Counted from the first letter of the stretch, positions 16,654-24,382 are shown. The stretch is 64,000 nt of DNA from Actinophytocola sp036378875 (GCF_036378875.1 NZ_DASUVO010000168.1:1-64000); one strand, 5' to 3'. The notes: generated by a model not told the origin, from the letters alone. A program made the numbers and translations.

Positions 16654-17414
16654 GGGGTCACCGGACCGTCGGGTGTCGCGGCGGTGTGACTCGAGGGAGG
16701 CTCGCTGGTGCTGGCGCTCGATGGCTCGCTGGTGCTGCTGCTCGTCGGCTCGGACAAGGAGTCGCTGGTCGGCCTCGGGTTCGTCGTCTCCGAGGGCACG
16801 GCCGGTTCGACCGGCTGGGGCGGCGTCGCGGACCCGCCAAGACCGAGGATGATCGCGATGATCGCCGCCACCGTGGCCGCCGCCGCGATCGCGGTGAAGT
16901 GCGGGCCTAGCCGTTTGCGGAGCGTGGCCAGGCCGCGTGCGCTCTGACTCTTCACGGTCCCCGTCGACAGGCCGAGCTCCTCGGCGGTCTCCTCGACGCT
17001 CATGTCGTGCAGGAACCGCATCACCAGCACTGCCTGCTGCTTGGGCGCCACACCGGACAGGGCGTCCAGCACGAGCGACCGGTCCTCGAGCCCGTGCGGG
17101 GCCGTGCCGAGCTCGGGCAGGGCGTCGGTCAGCCGCTCCTTGCCGCGCCACGGGCGCCGGTACTCGTTGAGGAACGTCCGCTCCACGACCTTGCGGGCGA
17201 ACGCGTCGATCCCCCGCTCGTGGTCGAGGCGAGGCCAGACCCGGTACAGCTTGAGCAGCGCCATCTGTGTGATGTCCTCGGCCTGATGCCAGTCATGGCA
17301 CAGCGAGTACGCGGTCAGCCGCAACGACCGCATGCGCGTGCCGAAGTACCGGGCGAACTCGTCGTCCCACGGCGAGCCCGGCCCGGTACCTCGTTTCACG
17401 ATGTCGACCGTCAC
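16650..17414 (-). CDS. SigE-family ECF sigma factor with C-terminal membrane helix and Ser/Thr/Pro tail
   Basis: A 254-residue protein. Sigma region 2 lies at about 18-90 (YSLCHDWHQAEDITQMALLKLY) and region 4 at about 115-168 (MSVEETAEELGLSTGTVKSQ), as in the Streptomyces SigE-type family. Unusually, a hydrophobic helix follows (about 174-192, AIAAAATVAAIIAIILGLGG) and then some 60 residues rich in Ser, Thr, Pro and Glu (SEPTSSSTSEPSSAS). A normal member would end near 170. The sigma factor may therefore be held at the membrane with its tail outside. GTG 17414 overlaps the stop of the upstream gene. Confidence 0.85.
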   Translation of the reverse strand: MTVDIVKRGTGPGSPWDDEFARYFGTRMRSLRLTAYSLCHDWHQAEDITQMALLKLYRVWPRLDHERGIDAFARKVVERTFLNEYRRPWRGKERLTDALPELGTAPHGLEDRSLVLDALSGVAPKQQAVLVMRFLHDMSVEETAEELGLSTGTVKSQSARGLATLRKRLGPHFTAIAAAATVAAIIAIILGLGGSATPPQPVEPAVPSETTNPRPTSDSLSEPTSSSTSEPSSASTSEPPSSHTAATPDGPVTP

Positions 17415-17785
17415 TTACGTGCGGGCTCCGTGCTGGACGTCGGGGAGTCCACCCTCGAACTGGTCGGCTCCGGCCGCTGGCTGGTCGGCTCCTCGGTCTG
17501 GCTGCTGGTGGGCTCCGCAGGCCGTTCGCTGGTCGGTTCCGGCCGCGAGCTGGTCGGCTCGTCGCTGGTCGGCAACGGCTGTGAACTGGGTGATTCGCTC
17601 GTGGCCTCGGGCTGTGAGCTGGTCGGCTCGTCGACCTGGGAGCTCGTGGGCTCCGGCGCCTGGCTGGTCGGCGGCTGGCCAGAACCCCCGTCCGCCGCCG
17701 CGGCCATCGCCGTTCCCGTGATCGCTCCGCCGACTACCACCAGGCCCGCGACGGCCAGCCCGATCCGTGTCCCTCGACCTAGCAC
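17411..17785 (-). CDS. single-pass membrane protein with EPTSS-type repeats
   Basis: A 124-residue protein. GTG 17785 follows GAGGAGGACACACAG, a good ribosome site; the longer upstream frame lacks one. A hydrophobic segment at about 8-33 (LAVAGLVVVGGAITGTAMAA) is followed by about ten loose repeats of the type EPTSSQ / EPTSSR, with no cysteine. Composition is that of a stalk or wall-spanning region. It overlaps the sigma factor gene by 4 nt, and the sigma factor has a similar tail, which suggests the two act together as a surface sensor and effector (inference). Confidence 0.75.
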   Translation of the reverse strand: MLGRGTRIGLAVAGLVVVGGAITGTAMAAAADGGSGQPPTSQAPEPTSSQVDEPTSSQPEATSESPSSQPLPTSDEPTSSRPEPTSERPAEPTSSQTEEPTSQRPEPTSSRVDSPTSSTEPARK

Positions 17786-17873
17786 CTGTGTGTCCTCCTC
17801 GTGGGTGGCGCGACCCGGTGCCGCGCTCTTCGCGGGTTCATAGGCGCGGCGGCGGCGGAAGGTTGCATCGAAT

Positions 17874-17891
17874 TTCGCAAGATCTCGCGAA
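17874..17891. promoter_or_regulatory. inverted repeat before the GNAT gene
   Basis: TTCGC-AAGATCTC-GCGAA, 5-bp arms, between the divergent membrane-protein and acetyltransferase genes. A possible operator; short enough to be chance. Confidence 0.25.
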
Positions 17892-17925
17892 GGTTCGCGG
17901 CCACCTCGTGTGAGGATGACGTGCC

Positions 17926-18360
17926 ATGATCGAGATTGGTTGCCTCCGTGCCGAGGACCGTGCCGCCTGGGAAGTGCTGGCGCGCGGCTACAAGGACTTC
18001 TACCGCACCGTCGTGCCTGATGAGGGCTATGAGGAGACCTGGCAGCGGCTACTGAACGGCACGGAGTTGCACGGTGTCGGCGCCTGGTTGGACGGTCAGC
18101 TCGTCGGCATCGCGCACTACCTGTTCCACGCCGCGGTCTGGTCAGCGGACTCCTGCTATCTCCAGGACCTGTTCGTCGACGAGAAGGCACGTGGCCACGG
18201 CGCCGCGCGGGCCTTGATCGAACGGGTGGCCGAGGAGGCACGCACGCACGGCGCCACCCGCCTGTACTGGCAGACCAAGGAGGACAACGCCACCGCACGT
18301 GCCCTCTATGACAAGGTGGCCACCTTCCACGGCTTCATCCGCTACGACTACACCCTTTGA
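17926..18360 (+). CDS. GNAT-family N-acetyltransferase
   Basis: A 144-residue acetyltransferase. The acetyl-CoA-binding core is clear: YLQDLFVDEKARGHGAARAL gives the V-x-x-x-x-R-G-x-G-x-A pattern, and ATRLYWQTKEDNATARALYDKV is the usual motif-B region. ATG 17926 fits the family N-terminus. The substrate is not predictable. It converges with the TmrB-like gene; a hairpin lies between them. Confidence 0.9.
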   Translation: MIEIGCLRAEDRAAWEVLARGYKDFYRTVVPDEGYEETWQRLLNGTELHGVGAWLDGQLVGIAHYLFHAAVWSADSCYLQDLFVDEKARGHGAARALIERVAEEARTHGATRLYWQTKEDNATARALYDKVATFHGFIRYDYTL

Positions 18361-18434
18361 AGCAGCCGGAGTGCGGCACGCTGTTGGGGCAGGGCGGCCT
18401 CGCGACGCGTGGTCTCGCCTCTTGCCGTGGTGTC

Positions 18435-18484
18435 CTGAAGGATGCCGTTCGCGACATCGGTCACGTCGTGAGAGCGTCCTTCAG
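18435..18484. terminator. hairpin between convergent genes
   Basis: CTGAAGGATGC (18435-18445) pairs with GCGTCCTTCAG (18474-18484), including one G:U, around a 28-nt loop. It lies between the stops of the GNAT and TmrB-like genes, and may end transcription from both sides. No T-run follows, as is common in actinomycetes. Confidence 0.55.
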
Positions 18485-18537
18485 TCCGCGAAAAGCGAGA
18501 CCCGGCGAACCCTCGCGGTCACCACGCTCGGTCGTGT

Positions 18538-19173
18538 TCAGTCGAAGCGGATGTGTTTCACGCTCGTCCACGACCGGCGGAGGTAGCCGCCGACGGGGCC
18601 GTCCCTGTTCGGGCGCAGTGTCACACCGACGGTCTTCGCTATGTGGTCGGCCACCTCTCGTACGGGGAGGGTGTCCGTCCACACGTGTTCGGCGAACTGC
18701 TTGTCCTGTAGGCGCTCCAGACAGATGTCCAGTTTGGACACCGCCCAGCTGTCGCGGCGCAGTGGGGCGTCCTTACCAGCCAGGAGCTGCAGTACGTGGC
18801 CGAAACCTCGTTCGCGCAGGCGTTTCAGCACAGTTTCCCTGCGTGCCAGCAGTGAGAAGTGGTGGACCTCATGGCCCATGGTGCGTAATCGATCGACTGT
18901 CTCCTCGAAGTACGTGGGTTCTATCACCGTCATGGGGGCGATGACCGGCCCCCGGTTCTGGCGCAACGCCAGGTGCAGGACCTCGACGACGGCCGTCCGC
19001 CACGACGTCAGGTCCTGGAAGTCGCCGCGTAACGCCGGCGGCAGCATTCTGCGCAGCCCGAAGCCGGCGTGCTCCGGATCGCAGACGACGCTGCCCGGCA
19101 GTCGACGTGACAACTCATGTGCCGTCTGTGTCTTGCCGCCCCCGAAGGGACCGTTCAGCCAGATCAGGGTCAC
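18538..19173 (-). CDS. TmrB-like ATP-binding protein
   Basis: A 211-residue P-loop protein. Walker A is GPFGGGKT at residues 8-15, followed by CDPEHAGFGLRRMLPP and later APMTVIEPTYFEE. The layout resembles TmrB of Bacillus, a membrane-associated ATP-binding protein that gives tunicamycin resistance, but many kinase-like relatives have other roles. ATG 19173 overlaps the stop of the upstream Ddn-like gene by 4 nt, so the two are co-translated. Confidence 0.78.
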   Translation of the reverse strand: MTLIWLNGPFGGGKTQTAHELSRRLPGSVVCDPEHAGFGLRRMLPPALRGDFQDLTSWRTAVVEVLHLALRQNRGPVIAPMTVIEPTYFEETVDRLRTMGHEVHHFSLLARRETVLKRLRERGFGHVLQLLAGKDAPLRRDSWAVSKLDICLERLQDKQFAEHVWTDTLPVREVADHIAKTVGVTLRPNRDGPVGGYLRRSWTSVKHIRFD

Positions 19174-19574
19174 GCGCGTGCCAGCGCCACCACCGGGATC
19201 CGACGTTCGCCTTTCTGCTCGTGGTCAAGGAAGAACGGGTACAGGGCCGTGATTTCCGCCCATAAGCGCTCCCGCTCCTCACCGGCGAGTTCCGTTGCCG
19301 TCGCGGTGTACGACTCGTCGCCGATCTCCACCCCGACCGTCGGGTTCGCGCGCACGTTGAAGTACCAGTCCGGTGGTTTCCGCGCGCCCGCGTTGGACGC
19401 CATCACGAACACACGGTCGCCGCTGGGGTGGAACATCATCGGCGTCGTGCGTTGCCGGCCGGAGCGCGCTCCCGTGGTGGTGAGCAGCAGCAGCCGCTCG
19501 CGGTGCATGCCCTCGATCTCGCCGCCCGCGCGGAACTGCTCGATCACCTTTCGGTTGACTGCCTGCATGTCCAT
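19170..19574 (-). CDS. Ddn-like deazaflavin (F420)-dependent nitroreductase-family protein
   Basis: A 134-residue protein of the family that includes mycobacterial Ddn. Seen: LLLLTTTGARSGRQRTTPMMF, the central VFVMASNAGARKPPDWYFNVRANP with the family's PxWYxNxxAxP signature, and the final IPVVALAR. The family uses cofactor F420 to reduce quinones, nitro compounds and others. ATG 19574 is chosen; GTG 19583 or ATG 19568 are possible because no ribosome site stands out. The stop overlaps the TmrB-like start. Confidence 0.88.
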   Translation of the reverse strand: MDMQAVNRKVIEQFRAGGEIEGMHRERLLLLTTTGARSGRQRTTPMMFHPSGDRVFVMASNAGARKPPDWYFNVRANPTVGVEIGDESYTATATELAGEERERLWAEITALYPFFLDHEQKGERRIPVVALARA

Positions 19575-19605
19575 GCCGGCCACAGTAGACCCGAGGACCG
19601 ACAGT

Positions 19606-21645
19606 TCAGGCGGTCAAACCAGGGTGGCCGTTCTCGACGCGGCCCGTCAGGCGGCGGCGGAAGTCCGGTGCCGTTACTTCCAGGTCATACCAGCCATGGT
19701 CGGTCGCCCACGTGAGTGAACGGCGTTGTCCGCCCCGGAGCCGCACTGACGAGGTCCGGTTGCCATATCGCAGGGCGTGAACCCTGAGCGTGACGGTGGC
19801 GCGGCCGTAGTTCACGAGTTCGAGTGACCCGTCGCGGAAGATGACATCCACGGGCAACGTGCCTGACAGCTCGTACCAGAAACGGTTGGGGCCGGACACC
19901 ACGACCTCGTCGAACGACGCGGGCACCCGCACCACCGACCGCGACGTCACATCCACGTGCACGGGCGCCATCGTCGCCCCGCCGTAGGTGTACACCGCGA
20001 AGTGGCACGATCCCGAACCGTCGTCGCCCAGCGTCAGCGCCAGTTCCGTCCCGGCGAGCCGCGTCGACACCCACGGCCGGTACGGCAACGCCCGCGCCGG
20101 CCGCCGGCCGGGTTCCTGCGTGGGCATGGACTGTGTCGTTGGCGGAGCGGGTCGCCAGCGGGACACCGGTGCCGGCACCGGGCCCGGCCGGTCGAGCGAT
20201 GGCGCCCGCGAGTCTCCCGAGAAGTCGAACGCCGAGGTCAGGTCCCCGCACGCCGCGCGCCGCCACGCGCTGATGTTCGGCTCGGCGACCCCGGTCCACC
20301 GTTCGAGGAACCGCAGTACCGACGTGTGGTCGGCGACCTCGGAGCACACGTGCCCACCGACGGTCCACGGCGACACCACCGTCATGGGCACCCGGGGCCC
20401 CAGGCCCAGCGGTTTGCCGTCGTACCAGTCGTCCGTGGCCGACGTCGGCGGCACGGGCGGTGGCACGTGGTCGAAGTAGCCGTCGTTCTCGTCGAAGTTC
20501 ACGAACAGCACGGTCTTCGACCAGGTGTCCCGGTCCGACGCCAACACGTCCAGCACCTGGTAGATCAGGTTGGCGCTGCCCACCGGCGTCGACGCGCCGG
20601 GGTGCTCGGACAGCGCGGCGGTCGGCACGAGCCAGCTCACCGCGGGCAGCCGCCGCGCGTTGATGTCCGCCTTCAGCCGCGACACCAGCGTGTCCGGCTC
20701 GCTGCGGTACATGGCTAAGTCGAACAGCTCCCGCTCCGCGGGCGGCAGGGCGGCGCGGCCGGCCGCGAACTGCGACAGCGCGGTCGCCCGGTCCACCGCG
20801 GACATGTCGAACAACGCGTAGTAGAACTCCTCCGTCGTCCGGTACTTACCGTCCACATGCGACAGAATGCGCCGGCCGATCTCCTTGAACGGCAGGAAGT
20901 ACTCGACCGCGTTGTCGGTGAAGTTGTCCCACTCCTGGTAGATCCGCCACGAGACGCCTTCCGCCTGCAGCCGCTCCGGGTAGGTGGTCCAGTCGTAGCC
21001 GGCGTGGTCGTACGAGTAAGCCGCGTTGGTGACCGCCCGCGCCGTCGAACCCGGCTCGTAGCCGGTGGTGCCGGTCATCAGGAAGTTGCGGTTGGGGTTC
21101 GTGGAACCGTTGATGCTGCAGTGGTACGCGTCGAGCAGCGTGAACGTCTCCGCCAGCTCGTACTGCAGCGGGATGTCCTGCCGCTCGTAGTGCGTCATCG
21201 TGGCCGCGCTCTTCGCCGCCACCCACCCGTTGTGCCAGCCACCGGCCCACGCGGCGCTCGCGTCCGCCCAGCCGTGCGGCAGGTCGCCGAGGTACTGGAT
21301 GTCCGACGCCGGCCGGTTGGCCAACTCGGCGGCCTCACGCACCGAGAACGGCAGCACCTCCGAGGCGCCGGCCGGCTGCCGGAACACCGAACGCCCGTCC
21401 GGCTGCCGCAGCGGGTCGTGGTCGCCGAAACCACGCACGCCGCGCAGCGTGCCGAAGTAGTGGTCGAAGGACCGGTTCTCCTGCATCAGCACGATGACGT
21501 GCTCGATCGCCCGCAGCCCGCCCTTGCGGACCGGCGTGTCGGCGATGGCCGCGTGCAGGGACGGCGGCAGGAGTGAGCCGACCACGGCGGCACCGCCTGC
21601 CGCGGTGGCGGTGGTGAGCAACCGGCGCCGCGAGATCTGAGCCAT
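19606..21645 (-). CDS. secreted phosphocholine-type phospholipase C
   Basis: A 679-residue enzyme of the bacterial PLC/acid phosphatase family. ATG 21645 begins a twin-arginine signal (SRRRLLTTATAAGGAAVVGS), so the 20 codons upstream are not used. The catalytic start HVIVLMQENRSFDHYFGTLR and the metal-site FVNFDENDGYFDHVPPP are clear. The region after about 500 matches the two small C-terminal beta domains (DUF756) of PlcN/PlcH-like proteins. It cleaves phosphatidylcholine or sphingomyelin type lipids outside the cell, after folding in the cytoplasm. Confidence 0.9.
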   Translation of the reverse strand: MAQISRRRLLTTATAAGGAAVVGSLLPPSLHAAIADTPVRKGGLRAIEHVIVLMQENRSFDHYFGTLRGVRGFGDHDPLRQPDGRSVFRQPAGASEVLPFSVREAAELANRPASDIQYLGDLPHGWADASAAWAGGWHNGWVAAKSAATMTHYERQDIPLQYELAETFTLLDAYHCSINGSTNPNRNFLMTGTTGYEPGSTARAVTNAAYSYDHAGYDWTTYPERLQAEGVSWRIYQEWDNFTDNAVEYFLPFKEIGRRILSHVDGKYRTTEEFYYALFDMSAVDRATALSQFAAGRAALPPAERELFDLAMYRSEPDTLVSRLKADINARRLPAVSWLVPTAALSEHPGASTPVGSANLIYQVLDVLASDRDTWSKTVLFVNFDENDGYFDHVPPPVPPTSATDDWYDGKPLGLGPRVPMTVVSPWTVGGHVCSEVADHTSVLRFLERWTGVAEPNISAWRRAACGDLTSAFDFSGDSRAPSLDRPGPVPAPVSRWRPAPPTTQSMPTQEPGRRPARALPYRPWVSTRLAGTELALTLGDDGSGSCHFAVYTYGGATMAPVHVDVTSRSVVRVPASFDEVVVSGPNRFWYELSGTLPVDVIFRDGSLELVNYGRATVTLRVHALRYGNRTSSVRLRGGQRRSLTWATDHGWYDLEVTAPDFRRRLTGRVENGHPGLTA

Positions 21646-21735
21646 GGCGGGATCCTGCACGGTGGCGCTGAACACCGGGTGTCCGGCAGTGGCCTGCCGG
21701 GGCAACAGTGTCGGATCGACCCGCGACGAGACCGG

Positions 21736-21963
21736 CTACTGCAGGTAGCCCTCCACCACGCCCTCCGACCGGGGTTGTGCGTCGTCCGGGTTCTCGCCGG
21801 CCGAGCGGCGGGCGCGGCGCTGGCGCAGAAGATCCCAGCACGTGTCCAGTTCGACGTCGATGGCCTTCAGGCGGTCGTGGTCGGGGGTGTGACCGGCGCG
21901 CTCCAGCGCGTGCTCCTCGTCGATGAGGGCGCTGATGCGGCCGGCTATCTCCTTGTCGTTCAT
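21736..21963 (-). CDS. DUF2630-family small protein
   Basis: A 75-residue helical protein (ISALIDEEHALERAG, RLKAIDVELDTCWDLLRQRR) ending in a charged, flexible tail. The pattern of two helices with WDLLRQRRARR is that of DUF2630, found widely in actinobacteria and of unknown role. ATG 21963; it is divergent from the next gene at 22001. Confidence 0.8.
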   Translation of the reverse strand: MNDKEIAGRISALIDEEHALERAGHTPDHDRLKAIDVELDTCWDLLRQRRARRSAGENPDDAQPRSEGVVEGYLQ

Positions 21964-22000
21964 GGCTACATGCTCGCAGAGCCTCGGCATACTTGCCCAC

Positions 22001-22579
22001 GTGATCGAACGCGCACAGGCGGCGTTGGCCGCGGCCCGCGAGGACACCGTGTGGTCCGGCCTCGCCTACGCCAAGGGCACCGACCCCGACGGCCACGACA
22101 CGGACCGCAACGCGGGACGACGGGCGCTCGTGCTGTGGGGCATGCAGTACGACTGGCGGGCCGACGACCTGCCGCTGCACCGGTTCCTCGCGGAGCAGGA
22201 AGCGCTCTGCCGCGGCAACGCGCCGTTCTCCGGCACCAGCGACGAGTACGAGATCGCCGGCTACCTGCTGGCCAGGCACCGGCTCGTGGCGGACGTCTGG
22301 CGGCAGTGGGACCTCAAGACCGCGAACTTCGACACGTCCATCGCCTACGACGTCGAGGCGCTCGTCGTCGCCGGGGTCGAGGACACGCTCAGGTATGTGC
22401 GGGCCAGCGCGCACCCCTACCGGGAGGCCGTGCTGGCACGACTGGCGGAAGGCGTCACCGACGAGGACGTGACCAGGTACTTCGCCCGCAAGGCGCGGTG
22501 GTTTCCGAGCGACCCGGACAGCGAGGACCCCAAGACCTGGGAGCAGCGCGCGGAAGACCTCGCCTACTGGGGAAGCTGA
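22001..22579 (+). CDS. conserved-looking protein of unknown function (192 aa)
   Basis: GTG 22001 starts the frame (VIERAQAALAAAREDTVW). The sequence is soluble and mixed alpha-helical, rich in Trp and Tyr (LWGMQYDWRADDLPLHRF, YEIAGYLLARHRLVADVW), with no signal peptide. I do not recognise a family. Codon bias is normal for the window, so it is likely a real gene. A strong hairpin follows the stop. Confidence 0.7.
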   Translation: MIERAQAALAAAREDTVWSGLAYAKGTDPDGHDTDRNAGRRALVLWGMQYDWRADDLPLHRFLAEQEALCRGNAPFSGTSDEYEIAGYLLARHRLVADVWRQWDLKTANFDTSIAYDVEALVVAGVEDTLRYVRASAHPYREAVLARLAEGVTDEDVTRYFARKARWFPSDPDSEDPKTWEQRAEDLAYWGS

Positions 22580-22583
22580 CGAA

Positions 22584-22625
22584 CCGGGAAAGACGCGCTC
22601 GGGGACATGAACGCGCCTTTCCCGG
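22584..22625. terminator. bidirectional hairpin terminator
   Basis: CCGGGAAA pairs with TTTCCCGG, with inner CGCG pairs, and CTTTT follows on the plus strand. It sits between the convergent stops at 22579 and 22640. Confidence 0.75.
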
Positions 22626-22639
22626 CTTTTCGGCCTACC

Positions 22640-23323
22640 TCACGCTGCCAACTGGAGGGGGACAGTCGGCAGGAGTGGGGTGGCCGGGCTGGGGGCGCCC
22701 GTGAGGACGGCGGCCGTGGCGTTGTCCTTCGCTCCCGCCGCGTGGGCGGCGTGAACCAGTTCCTCGGCCGGGCAGGAGGAATGACGCAGGATGGTCGTCA
22801 TCGCCTCGTGGGTCAGTGTCTTGTGCACGCCGTCGGTGGTGAGCACCAGGCTCGTGGCGCTGGTTTCCGTTACGCCGTAACGATTGGCGGCAGCCGTGTG
22901 CACGCTGGTGGTGACGAGGTGCTCCATGCGCGGCGTGACGTCCCCGCCGTGGTCACGAAAGTACTGGGCCAGCGTGTGATCCTTGGTGAGCTGGCGCAGT
23001 TCGTCGCCGTCCCACGCATAGGCCCGCACGTCGCCGACCCAGCCGATGCGGTAGCCGCCGTCGGCGACGGGTTGGGCCACCACCAGAACGCAGTCGCCTT
23101 CGGTGATCGCCTCGTGGGCCGCGGAAAGCGCAGCCTGTGGGCCCGCGACCGCCGGCACCCCGGCCGCCGCGGTGGCCGCCGACAGGGCCGCGTGCGCCGC
23201 GGTCTTCGTGTCGCCGACCCCGTCGGCCAGTGCTACCACGCCGTTCGCCGCGGCCACCGCGTCCGCGTTCACCTCGCGGAGGCCTTGGTGGCTGGCGGTG
23301 CGCCATGCTGGCTGTGTGTCCAT
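22640..23323 (-). CDS. PP2C-type serine/threonine phosphatase
   Basis: A 227-residue soluble phosphatase. PP2C motifs are visible though reduced: REVNADAVAA (usual REDN), VALADGVGD (usual xADGMGG), LTTDGVHKTL (usual xSDGL) and AKDNATAAVL (usual xxDNxT/S). Loss of the second RExN Asp-type residue and the short length mark it as a small bacterial variant. ATG 23323. It reverses Ser/Thr phosphorylation; no kinase is adjacent. A tiny Cys-rich reading frame lies 122 nt upstream on the same strand. Confidence 0.82.
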   Translation of the reverse strand: MDTQPAWRTASHQGLREVNADAVAAANGVVALADGVGDTKTAAHAALSAATAAAGVPAVAGPQAALSAAHEAITEGDCVLVVAQPVADGGYRIGWVGDVRAYAWDGDELRQLTKDHTLAQYFRDHGGDVTPRMEHLVTTSVHTAAANRYGVTETSATSLVLTTDGVHKTLTHEAMTTILRHSSCPAEELVHAAHAAGAKDNATAAVLTGAPSPATPLLPTVPLQLAA

Positions 23324-23445
23324 CTCCGCCTCCTCGCCCGCTCTCTACCTGCGAGAATGCGTCGGGAAGCTGTGAGTTGCCTGTGGGGCGGGTGAAGGTC
23401 GTCTGTGGATGGGCCGGCGCCGGCGTCGCCGACCCGTTCAGTAGG

Positions 23446-23520
23446 TCAGCAACCGCAGTTGCCGTTGCAGCAGCCGCCGCCGCAGTCGTCGCCGCAGCCG
23501 CATCCGCACCCACCTCGCAT
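23446..23520 (-). CDS. 24-residue Cys/Gly-rich micropeptide
   Basis: ATG 23520 lies 5 nt after a perfect AGGAGG (23526-23531 on the plus strand as CCTCCT), the best ribosome site in this part of the window. The product has eight Cys, ten Gly and a DD pair: it starts MRGGCGCGCGDDC and ends NGNCGC, then TGA. Cys spacing (CxCxC, CC, CxC) resembles metal-thiolate proteins. It could be a miniature metallothionein-like peptide, or a leader peptide sensing Cys supply for the PP2C gene downstream. A shorter version of this frame is easy to miss because it is below usual length cut-offs. Confidence 0.65.
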   Translation of the reverse strand: MRGGCGCGCGDDCGGGCCNGNCGC

Positions 23521-23583
23521 GACAACCTCCTTTGTTTGCCTTGCAGTACGGGATGTTACGGGCGTCACACCTGCTGCCATCAG

Positions 23584-23597
23584 TCCCCGATCGGGGA
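23584..23597. promoter_or_regulatory. perfect 14-bp palindrome before the M23 peptidase
   Basis: TCCCCGATCGGGGA, followed at once by TTGTACG repeated after four bases. It lies 74 bp before the peptidase start and 64 bp beyond the micropeptide start on the other strand, so it could be an operator for either. Confidence 0.4.
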
Positions 23598-23670
23598 TTT
23601 GTACGGGACTTGTACGCGGCCCTGGTGCGGTGTCCGCTCCCTGCAGTCCCCCGAAAAGTGAGGTTCGTTG

Positions 23671-24192
23671 ATGCCCCGACGATTGGTCACCGCGTTGACC
23701 GCTCTCCTGGCCGCGTCAGTGGTCGTGGCCGCCCCGGCGAGTGCGGACGTCGGCGTCCAGGCCGTCAACCTGCGTACCCCGTTCGACTGCGGCCAGGTGT
23801 GGAACGCCAACACGCGCTCCAACCACAACCCGCAGCTTTCTGTCGACTTCCAGCGCACCGGCGCGAACAACAAGAACGTTCGCTCGAGCGCGGCCGGCAC
23901 CGTCGAGACCGTCAAGAATCTCGGCAACACGAGCTACGGCAAGTACATCGTCATCAAGCACGCGAGTGGCTGGAAGACGCTGTACGCGCACCTGAACTCG
24001 TTCAACGTCTCGGTCGGGCAGAAGGTCAGCACCGGCACGCTCATCGGCAAGGTCGGCAGCACCGGCGGTTCCACCGGGCCGCACCTGCACTACGAGCAGC
24101 GCCTCAACGGCGTGGTGAAGAAGGTCGTACTGAACGGCGTCGCGGTCAAGTACTACGGCAACACGTCGATCACCAGCTCGACCGGCTGCTGA
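23671..24192 (+). CDS. secreted M23-family metallopeptidase
   Basis: A 173-residue exported protein. Signal peptide LVTALTALLAASVVVAAPASA ends near residue 26. The LytM/M23 core is visible: first-ligand region NHNPQLSVDF, GTVETVKNLGNTSYGKYIVIKH, and the closing GPHLHYEQRL with the HxH zinc ligand pair. Such enzymes cut peptidoglycan cross-links. It has no cell-wall-binding domain. ATG 23671 follows a GTGAGG site; a TTG directly before is less likely. A very strong hairpin lies 11 nt after the stop. Confidence 0.88.
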   Translation: MPRRLVTALTALLAASVVVAAPASADVGVQAVNLRTPFDCGQVWNANTRSNHNPQLSVDFQRTGANNKNVRSSAAGTVETVKNLGNTSYGKYIVIKHASGWKTLYAHLNSFNVSVGQKVSTGTLIGKVGSTGGSTGPHLHYEQRLNGVVKKVVLNGVAVKYYGNTSITSSTGC

Positions 24193-24203
24193 GCTTGTCG
24201 GTT

Positions 24204-24238
24204 TCGCGGGGCTGGGCGCACAGCGCCCGGCCCCGCGA
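24204..24238 (+). terminator. strong hairpin after the M23 peptidase
   Basis: TCGCGGGGC-T-GGGCGC, loop ACA, then GCGCCC-G-GCCCCGCGA: a 15-bp stem plus one T:G pair. The first base is 11 nt after the stop codon. No T-run follows. Confidence 0.85.
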
Positions 24239-24275
24239 CGTGTGTGGCGCTGGTGCTTCCGGCAACAGGGCGGTC

Positions 24276-24303
24276 GATGTCTCGAGGGTGCCCTTGAGGA
24301 CGC
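24276..24303 (+). repeat. partial copy of the second dispersed element
   Basis: Shares ATGTCTCG and GGGTGCCCTTGAGGACGC with 11925-11952 (minus). It precedes repeat copy C in the same order and orientation seen at copy B. Confidence 0.5.
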
Positions 24304-24338
24304 CCGGCCACCGGCCCGGCCGAGGGCGGCGCGGTGCG

Positions 24339-24382
24339 GTGAAGCGAGCGTTCCTCACCGTTGTGAAGGACGCCTTCCTCGC
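24339..24382. repeat. two near-identical 20-bp direct repeats
   Basis: GTGAAG...TTCCTCAC at 24339-24358 and GTGAAG...TTCCTCGC at 24363-24382, separated by CGTT. The second contains the palindrome GAAGG-ACG-CCTTC. It lies in the gene-free stretch before repeat copy C. Confidence 0.6.

Noticed and set aside
17411..17785. The EPTSS-repeat region as a non-coding DNA repeat
   Set aside because: It has a good ribosome site, a membrane helix and coupling with the sigma factor gene, so it is better read as coding.
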